Shown here in pieces: positions 11,925 through 22,840 of a stretch of 64,000 bases of DNA. The DNA comes from Epiperipatus broadwayi. Its lineage: Eukaryota > Onychophora > Udeonychophora > Euonychophora > Peripatidae. The stretch is taken from the NCBI GenBank assembly GCA_028023455.1, contig JAQFVV010012403.1:1180001-1244000 (forward strand). The letters run 5' to 3'. The notes beneath the pieces were generated by a model that had not been told where the DNA came from, did no database searches, and saw nothing but the letters and a program-made list of their open reading frames with translations. The translations under genes and the position numbers were made by a program. Within the stretch, counting starts at the first letter, position 1. Every line of letters starts with the position of its first letter.

Positions 11925-12560
11925 TTCTCCTTTCTGTTTTCAAACATTTACATTCAATTAACAAATGCCTAATATTTTCTATTCCTTCCTTACATAATTT
12001 ACAAAATAAATCACCCATGTTTTTTCATCTACATGTATATTCTCTTGTAGCTAAAGATCCCATTCGAGCCTTAAACAATAAACTACTTTTCTTACTATTA
12101 TCATATATTAACTCTCACCTAATATTCTGTTTATTTCTATATATATTTAAACTCTTTTTACTCTCCATACTATTTCTCGATCTCTCTAACTCCCTAGTCT
12201 TTATTAATAAATTTATTCTTTTATCCCATTCCTTACTACTATAACACTCAATAATCCTCTTAACACAATCATCCTATCTTTTGTACAAATATATTGATAT
12301 AAATTCTTTATCCAAATCTTTTGCATACCACATTACCTTTCTCACCCATCTTGTTACTTGCCCTTTATTTTGGCTATTCTTTTATTATTCATAAACTGCA
12401 ATCTACCAAACATTTTAATTTTACTTTTTTGCATCTCTCATATAAAAACTTAACCATCCTATTTCTTCTTGAATTGCCTCCTTTGCTGTCCATACATCTG
12501 CATCCAATGCATGTCTTCCTACTTCCCTTTGAACATATTTTACACAATCTAATAACCAAT
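11925..12560 (-). pseudogene. 3' fragment of the same LINE family as 22667-25835
   Basis: This stretch is nearly colinear with 22943-23575 of the large LINE (shared 'CTGTTTTCAAACATTTACAT', 'CAATTAACAAATGCCTAATA'). It corresponds to the C-terminal third of the reverse-transcriptase protein, including the CCHC knuckle region. Relative to the better copy it carries several indels (for example loss of the block equivalent to about 23385-23420) and substitutions, and both ends are missing. A plus-strand open frame at 12017-12572 is only the antisense of this relic. Confidence 0.85.
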
Positions 12561-13150
12561 TATTGCAAATAGAACACCATCTAGTGTTCTATAATGGAAG
12601 TAAAAATAACAATAACAAACTAAAACAACAGTAAAATAGAATAAAACCCTCATATAGAGATTCAATATAACTTTAAAGAATTGATTATATAACATAATAT
12701 ACAATATAAATAACATATACATTATACAATTTTATACACATCCTATATAATTTTCCATTCATTTTTAATTGAGCAGTTGTTAACAAAATTTATTAAAGTT
12801 TTATAAATATTCATACAATTATTTAAGTTATGCTTAATGTTTCATAATATGTCTTTTTTATATTTATTATAATACATTGTTTCAAAAACATATATATTGT
12901 AAATATTGTTATTTAGCCAATTTCTTTTTCAACATAATAAAAATTGTGATTAATATTTTACAATATAGCTTAATATATATAAATCAGGCCGATATGAATG
13001 TAATATAGCTTAATGTTCTTTTTTCCAATTTTACAATGAGATAATTCCTTTTGATATAATGAAAAAAATGTAATAATTAAAATAATACTTAAGAAAAACA
13101 TCTACCAATTTATTTTAAAAAAAATGTTTATGAACTCTTACTTTTTTTCC
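12561..13150. other. Very AT-rich non-coding stretch
   Basis: No gene. Near 12578-12592 a small palindrome 'GAACACCATCTAGTGTTC' resembles the loop motif of the hairpin at 34790-34867. Confidence 0.5.
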
Positions 13151-13159
13151 ATAAGTAAT

Positions 13160-13240
13160 ATTCATTAAGGCTGTAGCCTCAAACACATGCGTATAAAATG
13201 CGATAGTAGCGACCTCTACAGGTCTTAAAGCACAAGCAAA
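13160..13240 (-). repeat. FB-C repeat fragment
   Basis: On the minus strand it reads 'GACCTGTAGAGGTCGCTAC', then 'CGCATTTTATACGCATGT', then a 'GAGGCTACAGCCTTAATG' end. The same order of blocks occurs at 21405-21918 and 27512-27659. It is flanked on one side by an A-rich run. Non-coding. Confidence 0.65.
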
Positions 13241-13594
13241 AAAAAATTGTAAACAAAAAAAATACCTTAAGTTATATTGCAAAATAAAAAAGTGGTTGTA
13301 AAAGGAAAAAAGATATATACAACAGGATGTATGTATGCCATTTTTTTATGCTTTCTAAAAGATAATTAATATTGATTTTTGATTTCCAAATATGGATAAA
13401 CCATGACAGAATAAGAAAATAATAAATGAATCATTCCATTTAGAAAATCTAATAAAATATATTAAACAATAATACCATTAACTTCTAACTCTAATTTATC
13501 ATTCATCTACCCCTGTGCCTCTTGTTTTTAAAACATTACTAGTTTTCCTGAACAGTAATTATCTTCTGTTTGAATAATTTTTACAAAACAAATT
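13241..13594. other. AT-rich non-coding stretch
   Basis: Nothing recognisable. Confidence 0.5.
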
Positions 13595-13965
13595 TATATA
13601 GGGTTTGAACTCAAATTTTTACTCGACCCTCAACCATCCATGCTATCTCATACCGCTGAAATGGATGGCTGAAAAGTTGTGGGGTGGAGTGGTTTGAAGC
13701 CTTTCCATTAAAGTATGAAGATTGGCTATCTTAATATAAGCTGAGCTTTGATTGTATATATGTCTGGAGATGATAATCTGAACCAACTGACGAGTACTGG
13801 TTTAGCACAAAATACGTATATTGGTGATTATTTATCTTCTCGACATGTGTGTGATCAAGTGTATCAGTGATATGAGATAGCATGGATGGTTGAGGATGGA
13901 GTGAAAGTCTGAGTTCAAACCTCCTCATATATAAGTGCAGGTATGAAAAAGCCTGTACTGTAGAA
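13595..13965. repeat. FB-B partial foldback
   Basis: A truncated left arm (13595-13657, 'GACCCTCAACCATCCATG', 'TCTCATACCGCTG') is the reverse complement of the end of the longer right arm (13660-13930), which holds 'TATTGGTGATTATTTATCTT' and 'GAGATAGCATGGATGGTTGA'. The arms meet at 'ATGGATGGCTGAAAAG'. A minus-strand open frame at 13731-14036 is a by-product. Confidence 0.7.
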
Positions 13966-15040
13966 AAAAGTTCATATTTCAAAACATATTTATTTAAGAA
14001 AATTATTAGATTTAAATGTGACTTCTCATTTGTCATTATGCTATTCTACATTGGTTTTTGAATTTTTTTGAAAGGAATATTTGAATTACTCACATGAAAA
14101 AAAACACCTCAAGTGTCCAAGACATCATTAAATGAAAATAAACAATTTTCTAACTTTATGTTAGTTTGCTTTTGCAATGTTCTTGAATGCTCACTACCAT
14201 CTGGTTAATAATTGAAGTCGTCCAGTTGGAATGTAAAGTATCATGTTAATTTTACATGAAGGATCGAAAACATATGTTCATGTATATTTATATGCTCACT
14301 TAATTCATTTTAATTACATATAAAATGGCATTTATATCTAATGTGCCTAAGTGTAGTTTTAAAATAAAATAAAAACAATTTTGATTCTAATTTTTTAAAA
14401 ATTATATATGCTTACATTAAATTTTACGCTAAATATTTTATATATATTATGCCTATATAATTATAACTCTAAAAGAAAATCAAGTTTTGAATATTTTTAT
14501 TAAGTGCTTTTTTTTTTTTTTTTTTTAGAAAAAAATGTCATTTTTTATTAAAAAATAAAAAAATGTAAAAGCAATGATGATATAATTAAATATGCTAATT
14601 AGTTATTTTGTAAAACAAATCCAATCTGAGAGGGGGGGGTATATTGTTTGTGGGATAAATGCCTTTTTCAAGTAAATTCTCAATAGGCAAACAGAATAAA
14701 TTATTTTAGTTAAAGTTTATGTAAAAATATTAGTGAGAATTAGATTCAATAAGACAGGTAAAGTAAGCTTAAATCCTAAATACGTCATTGGATTAAAACA
14801 TTGTAAGGCTAATCTTTAAGGCTAAAATACCCAAAAGATTTAATTAGCTATTCAATGCATGGAGAGTAACTATCCTAACATTTTGCATTTATCTATAAAT
14901 AAATGGCCAATTTCAGAGAAAGGAACACTGAAATAACTGTTAGACAAAGCCCTGAACTAACATTTATTTGATCTGAAAAATTATTGAATTCAGGGCATCA
15001 AATAATTCAGTTGCTATAATCATTATCATCATTATAAACC
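13966..15040. other. AT-rich non-coding stretch
   Basis: No gene is seen. Poly-T at 14510-14526 and poly-G at 14632-14638 are the only notable tracts. Confidence 0.55.
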
Positions 15041-15044
15041 ATTA

Positions 15045-15705
15045 TGAATCCACTGTAGGATGAAGGTCTCTCCAATTTCAATCCATCTTCTCCAATCTTT
15101 AGCTTCTCTTCTCCACATCACCCCTGCACATTTTTCTATTTTATCCATCCATCTCATATGTGGTCTCTTTCTGGGTCTTTTATAATCTCTCGAAATCCAG
15201 TTTAAGATTTTAATTGTTCATGTATTATCATCTCTTCTAGCAATATGTCCAGCCCAACTCTGCTTCAGTTTTTTAATTTTTTCAATGAGGTCAGTAACAC
15301 TTGTTTGTTCTCTTATTCATATATTGCATTTTCAATCTCTTCTTGTTACTCCCAACATGCATCTCCCCATACTTCTATGAATGGTCTGAAGTCTCTGTAT
15401 TGCTCTTCTATTAAGTGTCCAAGTCTCATATCAATAAGGAAGAATTGGTAAAACACATTTATTAATAACCTTCCTTTTCAAACACATTATATTTCCTTTT
15501 AGTATCAAGTTATTTCTACCCAAAGCACTCCAACCAAGTTTAATTCTATGATTAATTATATTATAATTTAATATATTATTGATATAATATATATTTATTT
15601 GGACTTTATGAAAATAAATCTTCCTTTTCAAACACATAGGCATATTTCCTTTTAGTTCTATCCAAAGCACTCCAACCAAGTTTAATTCTATGATTAATTA
15701 TTTTA
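15045..15705 (-). pseudogene. RTE-type LINE, C-terminal reverse-transcriptase relic
   Basis: Minus-strand reading gives, in order, 'IKLGWSAL', 'MCLKRKVINKCVLPIL' (the RTE segment CLKRKVFNQCVLPVMTYG), a decayed stretch, 'SWAGHIARR', 'KRPRKRPHMRWMDKIE' (the RTE motif RPRGRPPTRWxDDI), 'GVMWRREAKDW' and the family-typical end 'LQWIHNGL'. The stop is near 15045. The LGWSAL/CLKRK block is present twice (about 15468-15560 and 15622-15705), a local duplication with a TA-rich insertion between. Stops and frameshifts make it non-functional, and the catalytic fingers/palm part is missing because the copy is 5'-truncated. Confidence 0.8.
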
Positions 15706-15769
15706 TGATTTATATATATATGAAAAACAAAAATGCAAGTTAAAAAACTTGCTAACACTTGTATTTATG

Positions 15770-16200
15770 TCCACAGATGGTGTTCTACCAAAAACACCGA
15801 TCAAGCGTATGTTTTGTTTACATAAACGTCAGAGTAGTATTCACTATCTCTAACTATAATTCCACTTTCAGATAATGATTTCAAGCTATTTGCTATCATC
15901 AGTGAAAGACAGGAATAAAGAAACTAGATCTAAACACAAACTCTGAGCGTTTATGAAACAATTTCTATTCAGCTTGCAAGCGTGAATTTTTTAGACACGT
16001 AATGTCTTCAAACTCAGCATAGCAAACCAGATAGCTATATGGGTCTGATCTCAGTTCAGCATCACCACATATGATAGCAAATAGCTTGAAATCATGATCT
16101 GAAAGTGAAATTATAGTTAGAGATAGTGAATACTACTCTGACGTTTATGTAAACAAAACATACGCTTGATCGGTGTTTTTGGTAGAACGCCATCTGTGGA
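15770..16200. mobile_element. Palindromic MITE with about 125-bp inverted repeats
   Basis: The left terminal repeat 15770-15901 starts 'TCCACAGATGGTGTTCTACC' and the right one, 16070-16200, ends in its reverse complement 'GGTAGAACGCCATCTGTGGA'. The match runs through 'ACATAAACGTCAGAGTAG' and 'TTTCAAGCTATTTGCTATCA' with few mismatches. The 170-bp centre contains sequence like family D ('GTCTTCAAACTCAGC', 'AGATAGCTATATGGG'). Both flanks are TA-rich, so no target duplication can be assigned. There is no transposase; the superfamily is unknown. Confidence 0.8.
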
Positions 16201-16477
16201 TATATATATACTTGGACTTTATGAAAAGAACATTTTAAAATTTATTCAGATAAATCTGCTATCACAGTATTTACAGTTGTAAATTCAATTAAATCTGCCA
16301 AGGTAATAATGTTTAATTTCTAATAATTGTAATTTTGATATATATTTTTATATGCTGAGTGCATATATAGCCATTATATTAATAATTTTAATCTCATGTA
16401 AATGATTTCATTGCTGATGAAATATGTAATGTTTATGAATATAAATACTTTATGGAATAATCATGTCTAATATGTTA

Positions 16478-16665
16478 TTAGGACAAATTGCAAACAGATT
16501 CAAAAGAACCATTTTTAAATAAACTTGCATATACAACCCTCCTCGTGTACCAATGTCAATTCATTTCATCTGGTAAAAGGTTTAAAAATAGTTCTTTAGA
16601 ATCCACTTTCAATTTATCTTAATAATATATTCAGATATGATTATTCCATGAATTATTTGTAGTCA
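16478..16665. repeat. Diverged copy of family E foldback
   Basis: Shares 'TTATTAGGACAAATTGCAA' and 'CAATGTCAATTCATTT' with 1795-1925, and the right side mirrors it ('TAGAATCCACTTTCAATT', 'GATTATTCCATGAATTATTT'). More decayed than the 1761-2040 copy. Confidence 0.65.
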
Positions 16666-16750
16666 TCATATTTACACACAGATAAAATTAATAGTAACCA
16701 CTAGAATATCAAGTTATTTTTTTTATCATTTTTACTTTAAAAACTAAAAG

Positions 16751-17250
16751 GATTTCATCTCATGTAAACTTGATCTTATAAATACAATTTACCAAATCAC
16801 TTTGAACACTTTTTAGCAAAACTCTTTAATTGTATGGCACCTAAACACACATATTTCCTTTTGAAAATTAATCTAGAAAGCCTCTCCATTGCTACATTCC
16901 TTTCCAAAAGAGGCTTCAACATATATCCTGTTTGCTGTCTCTGTCTTTCCAGCCCAAAAGATACTGCCCATATCCTTAACTTTTGCCCAATCTGGCAATG
17001 TTTAAAACACAACTTCCACAAATACATTAAAAATAATGGTTCGGATTTAACATCACTTCAAGAGGTTATAAAAAGAGGCATTTTCTCAGAAATCAGACTT
17101 GCTAAAGTCATAAACTTTGCCATCTGGTTAACTAGATGCAAGGCAATTTTTCAAAAGCTACCATCCAATGAACTTAATAACTGCTTCTGTAACTTAATTA
17201 AAACATTCAAGAAACAGACAAGAGAGAAACAGACCCATACCTGACCATAC
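16751..17250 (+). pseudogene. LINE C-terminus with reverse-transcriptase zinc-binding domain
   Basis: One open frame runs from about 16751 ('KDFISCKLDLINTIYQ', no start codon) through Met at 16834 to the stop at 17242. It contains 'HTYFLLKINLESLSIATFL', typical of the region before the zinc knuckle, then CX2CX8HX4C (C at VCCLC, H and C in 'DTAHILNFC'), and a tail with 'FAIWLTRC'. This is the C-terminal zinc-binding domain seen in many non-LTR retrotransposons; the RT core is absent, as expected for a 5'-truncated insertion. AT-rich sequence with 'AATAAA'-like signals follows to about 17590. It is a different family from the 22.7-25.8 kb LINE. It is not a cellular gene as far as I can see. Confidence 0.65.
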
Positions 17251-18640
17251 TAATCTGGGAACCCACAACTGGCTTACACAGCATCTGAATAACCACCCCT
17301 TAAATAGACTATTAGAAAACCACAATTAAGGGCTAATAGAATTCTTCACCAATAACTCATCAAAGCAAGGACTTTTAACACTAATATATGAATATAGATA
17401 AGACAAATGATCTTTCCACCTTATAGCAAAATAATATGGAACTATATAATAGCACCTATTTTGTAATTTGCTGATTTTACAAACCAGAATTTCTTTGCAT
17501 ATATCACTCTGTAACTTATAACTTGCGATTTTTTCATTGTAATCTTTGTATTCACACTTAGGTCAAATAAAAATCAGTTTGAAAGAGAATTGTTTAATTG
17601 TAAATATATACATACACCTATGTTTTGACTGATCTGCAGTCTTTTTTAGAGCTATGATATAATGAACAAAATAAAATATATAACTATATAATAATACCAT
17701 AAAAAAATGAAAACAGTAAAAAAAAAACCAAAACAATATAAAATATATAAAAAACTAATAAAACTAAAATAAGCAAACCCAAATAAATTAATTCAGTTAA
17801 TATAAAATAAAATATACAACATAAATAGAAAATAAATATAAATTATACATATGTATTTCTAACTGTATACACATATATATCCAAGGGTAATTATTAATCT
17901 AAATACGTTATCTATTTTTATTACTATTAACAATCTTCTAATTATATCTATTTTTTTATAAACTTAATCTTTATGGTTATTAACTAATCTTGTTTTAATT
18001 TTAAATCATGTAATATCTATTATTTCCTTACTCATTCATCTGTTAAAAGTAATATTTTATATTTATTATTATTTTTTAATATCTAAAACCTATAAACGTT
18101 ATAATCTTTAAACTTACCCAGTTCACTTTGTGTGATTTTAGTAAACTTGATCTTATTTAAATAACTCAGTCAATACTATTAATTCAATCAGAAGATAGAC
18201 TACCGAATTATATTTTACAAATTTGGAACTATTATGAATAACTGTAACATAACGGTCGGTCGTATTTATGAAGTATTTTTTATGAGTTTATGTTGATTAT
18301 TGAATATTAATTTATTATTAGATTTATTAAACATTTTATTATATTGTAGCAATCTTTTGTTTTATTTGAGTTGGACACATGCACCAAAGAGAACTAGTTA
18401 AGGTTGTTTGACACAGTGTTTCATTTAAATTAATTAAACAAGAGTGGATATTTTTCTAAAAAATAATGACTGGTGGTCGTAAAATACTGTTTAATATTTT
18501 GTTCAAATCAATCACATACCATATATATCTAGGATTCACTTTTGGCAATCTAGCTAATTAACTAATGCATTCTTTTCATTACTATTATTGGATTAATTAA
18601 CCCAGTTTTTACTGAAATACAGGCTTGTTATATATCTACA
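17251..18640. other. AT-rich non-coding stretch
   Basis: The first 300 bp are probably the 3' untranslated part of the preceding LINE relic. The rest shows no gene or clear repeat. Confidence 0.5.
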
Positions 18641-18650
18641 TCAATATATG

Positions 18651-18797
18651 TAATATATAGGATATATGAGCACAGACTGATAAATAAACCAGAAATTATC
18701 TTTTCGACATACACGTGTTCAGGTATAACAGTGTTATGAGATAGAATGGAGAGTGGTGGGTCGTGTGAAAGTCTGTGCTCATATACCCTATATATTA
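18651..18797. repeat. Short FB-B copy with terminal inverted repeats
   Basis: Left end 'TAATATATAGGATATATGAG' plus 'CACAGACT' (18651-18678) is mirrored by 'AGTCTGTGCTCATATACCC' (18769-18797). Between them is the end of the FB-B unit ('GAGATAGAATGGAGAGTGG'). The most compact member of the family. Confidence 0.7.
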
Positions 18798-21390
18798 ACT
18801 CAGAATTATTATCCATTATTTGGATGAGTGTCGCCATGACTATTGGCATTACCAACAAGTTACCAATTAATCAAATTTCCCATTAATTTCCATTACAATA
18901 TATATATATATATGTTCTTTTTTCAAAGGCAATTGAATTATCTATAAAATTGATGCTGCAACCAAGGGATACATTTTTCATCAATGCTCTTCATCCTCCT
19001 AATATAATTTATTCTATCATTTGATATTTAGGCTGCGTTATTAAATTAATTATCTTTTTATATCACTAAGATAACATTTTTTATAATATTTATAAATAAA
19101 CGATGACATCCAAAATGCTGCCCGTGTCATAAGTTATCTTCATTAATATTAAGATTCAAGATTCATTATAAAGCAATAGCCATATTGGAACAGACATATT
19201 TGGATAAACATATTTTGATGTGATAATTTATAATAGTGTAAAAGTAATAGCATATAATATTATTTTATATAACTGATACATTGTTTATATACGAAATACA
19301 GAAAACTATGTTAAAGTGCTAATTCTGTTTTGGCAGTGAAAAAATTGATGTGTTAAAAGATAAATTTTGATAAGAGAAGCACATAGTGCTTTAGAGTGCC
19401 TGATGTCACTTTCTGGCTAATGAATTGGAAACCCTTTTTGTTTGATGAATGGGGCTGCAAATGTGGAACATCTGGCCACTAGGAAATACTTTTGACATTT
19501 TCTAACACACAGAAAAACAATTTTTCTAACACTGAAAGCTTTGGAAAAGACTGAAAAATGAAAATATTTAAAAATTTATAAAATGTAAAAAATGTAAACA
19601 AAGATATTATGTGGATTTAAGCATGTCTGAATTAATCATTTTAAATGAGATTAGCGGTTAATTTTTTTTTTAATGAATTATTTTTTTAATGAACATATAA
19701 TTTAATTATTGCACTTTTTTCAATAAATAGGAAATTTTTAAAGAAGCTATTATCTTTGTTACGAACGTATTCCGCAGTAGTAATTATTTTTTTTAAAAAA
19801 AGTTTATAATGTAGACATATTTACACACACACACATAAAAGTACCACATGATTCTGTATGTTTATAACCTTGATATTTAAAATTTCAATAAAGCTTGAAA
19901 AAGTTTTCTAGTTTTAAACATAAATAGAAATTATTCCCAAGTAAATAACTCTTAATTAAAATAATTATATATTCAGCTAATTATTGGTCAGTAAATGGGT
20001 ATCTCGCTGTTCTTGACTGAATATTAAACCAGGAAAGAAAGCTGTGATCCATAATAAACCAGCGTCTTGTGGTATTGTTTTCTTTATTATTATTTTATTT
20101 ATATGAATAATCTCTAGAGGCATTTATCTTATAGTAAACTATTTAATATTGATTCAAGTACCACTTTATCTGTATACATTCATAGGCAGTGCTACTGCAT
20201 ACAGGTATGCACATTGTGTGGGGTATAAAAATACTTCACCAATGGGAGCACCGTGTTGCCATGCTAACTAATGAAATTTATATGTAAATGAAAGTGTTTA
20301 GATTTTCAAATTACTTCATTGTTAAAAACGCAAATGAGGATTACTTTTTTACTCCAACTTGTGACAATTTCTTGAGAAGTAATACATATTATATAATTTA
20401 CTGTTAAACTAAAGTAAACAAACTGGCCTATGACTTCAAAATAATTAACAAAATGTATATGCAAATGAAAATGTTTTATTTCTAAGTCACTTTTATTTAA
20501 ATATCCCAATTTAAGTAAAAAAAAAACACGCCATATTACTATTAATAATTTTTATAATATTTAAACAGCATTAAACTGTTGCACATGCGCTTTGGATTTT
20601 AAATATAAAATGAATGAATACTAACACTTCAACCACATGATAAAGTCTTTGGAAAATTAGCTTTATTTAAAAAAATATTGCCTCATCATAATTACAGCAA
20701 TTCTGTAATATATTAGACAGAAATCATCTAGTAGGTAATTGCATTTATCAATCATATTTTATAAATACCACCATACTTTTTTTTTTGTTCAGTACATTTA
20801 TGTAGCGTCACTCTTTGGGATTTAGATCTTGAAGTCAATTCTGGTACTACTTCAAACCTATTGTTTTTTAAATATTGATATTATATCTCTTTTTTAAATA
20901 CTGATATTGTTTTTTTTTTACATTTTTCTAATTTGCGTTCTCTTGGATTTGGACTGTCATAGATGTTGTCAGTTAAAAACTCATAATGTATCCATAATAC
21001 TATTAAAATATATACAAAAATTATTGTTTTTGATTGTGGCTAGTTTAATATTTAAAAAACAACAGCAGAAATAATAAAAAACACAATTCTAAAAGAAGAT
21101 ATGTGTTAAAGTATTCTATTCTTAATAAATTTCATTATATTCAATATCAATATTATTCAGCACCAGTCGTTAACAGTTATATAATATTGTTTGTAAGCCT
21201 ATCTATACAATCACATTATTGGACAAATGCCTAAAATATTTGTTATTTAATGGATTAAATCAAGTATTTGATTTTTTAAGCATTATCTCACATGAAAATT
21301 CAACACAAATGTATGCTAATGGCTTCTAAAAATTTATCAAATAAACAATGTAAATATAAAAATTTCAAATGTCAGACTGCATAATATTTA
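18798..21390. other. AT-rich non-coding stretch
   Basis: No gene recognised. There is an imperfect direct repeat of about 45 bp ('TATATG.AAATGAAA.TGTTT') at about 20277-20322 and 20454-20495, TA tracts near 18898 and a short CA run at 19823-19835. Open frames at 18628-18858 and 20306-20509 are non-descript. Confidence 0.55.
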
Positions 21391-21404
21391 TATAATAAAG
21401 TATA

Positions 21405-21917
21405 ATTTACTAAGGCTGTCGCCATAGAAATAAGCGTCTGAAAAATACGAAGGTAGGGACCTCTATAGGTCTTAAAACACAAGCTTACGCTATGAAGAAA
21501 AGAGAGAATCCTCGAGAGAATCTTCTTCTTTACTTCAACCTACTTTTATATATAAATAGGTGAAGCTGAAGTGTATTGATCTAAGAGTGTGAAGCTATTC
21601 AATACTTCACTAATTAAGTCCACAATTCTTATAATACATTAATACTCGCGAAATCTTACGATTTACTACGAGTCAATGAAAAGATCTTATAGTAAGAAAT
21701 ATATTACGATAATTTAAAGTTGTAATTATAAATTTTATTAAACGCCCATTATTATATTAAGTAATAATTTACTAAGGCTGTAACCTTAGAAATAAGCGTA
21801 AGCTTGTGTTTTAAGACCTATAGAGGTCCCTACCTTCGTATTTTTCAGACGCTTATTTCTAAGGTTACAGCCTTAGTAAATTATTACTTAATGTAATAAT
21901 GGGCGTTTAATAAAATT
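21405..21917 (-). mobile_element. FB-C foldback insertion with 14-bp target-site duplication
   Basis: Flanked by exact direct repeats 'TATAATAAAGTATA' at 21391-21404 and 21918-21931. Inside are two copies of a conserved block containing 'AAGACCTATAGAGGTCCCTA' and 'CGTATTTTTCAGACGCTTAT', in opposite orientations (21414-21496 and about 21800-21880). The right half is a near-perfect palindrome: arms 21724-21804 and 21852-21930 (about 75 bp, about one mismatch) around a 48-bp loop holding the block. On the minus strand the 3' end reads 'CAGCCTTAGTAAAT', like the 3' end of the copy at 27512-27659. No ORF. The low divergence of the arms suggests recent formation or gene conversion. Confidence 0.75.
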
Positions 21918-21934
21918 TATAATAAAGTATAGTA

Positions 21935-22660
21935 TTATAATATGATTAGATTAATGAAATATGAATATCTTATTAGTGAATTTAGTTAATAGAAAATGTA
22001 AATATGTTATGTACGAGAAATTCTGAAATAAACTTTTTGGTAATTAATGGGTTTAAAACGAATCAATAACAAAAATAACAATCTAATTAACACGCCAGTT
22101 AAAGTTGATCTATTTTCTGCTATTGCAATATTAATAGTTACATCGGCCTTGTTAAAACTATTAATTTAGTAATAATAATATCGGCCTTGTTAAAACTACT
22201 GTAATTTAGAAAAAAATAATGAAGACAAGATGATATGTAATAAATAAAGAAAATGGACTTATCTTTTCTCTATGTGACAGAGAATGGAGTTGCAACATCA
22301 ACCAGACCTTGGAGACAAAGCATAAGAAAAACAATGAACACCATATTTCCAGAAATTCAGTCACTCATTGTAATGAACTTTATAATCATTATGATCCTAT
22401 GTTTTTTAATAAACCCAATAGAGTCACATAGATTAAGGTAGATAAATTGCTATTCTTGTTATTAAGTCATTGAGTTTGTATGCATTTTTTACTGTACAGT
22501 GAAAGATTTATATTTACCTGTTTCTGATCTCTCTATTGATGACACCACATAGGCAGATATAAAATAAGTTATCTGGAGTTCAAAACAGAGCAAAAAAAAT
22601 AAGAAAGTTGTCATTTTGAAACCGGAAACTTCTGATTTTACATTAAATGTTAATGTTAAA
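21935..22660. other. AT-rich non-coding stretch with small tandem duplication
   Basis: 'TCGGCCTTGTTAAAACTA' occurs at 22143 and 22181 (period 38 bp). An open frame at 22253-22441 has no recognisable motif. No gene is called. Confidence 0.5.
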
Positions 22661-22840
22661 ACAGTAATGTGATGTGATGTATTATGGCTTCTCCTTAAAC
22701 GAAGTCAAGAATATCTCAGCAATTATGCCCAGATAAACCTGTTAGCCACTTTCTTTTACATTCCCCACTCTAAATTTACTCATAATCTGCTCTATCCCAT
22801 TTCCACAACATAATTTTTGTCAACTCTATAACCTTTATAT

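Noticed and set aside
13601-13660. Independent repeat
   Set aside because: It is the shortened left arm of the FB-B foldback at 13595-13965.
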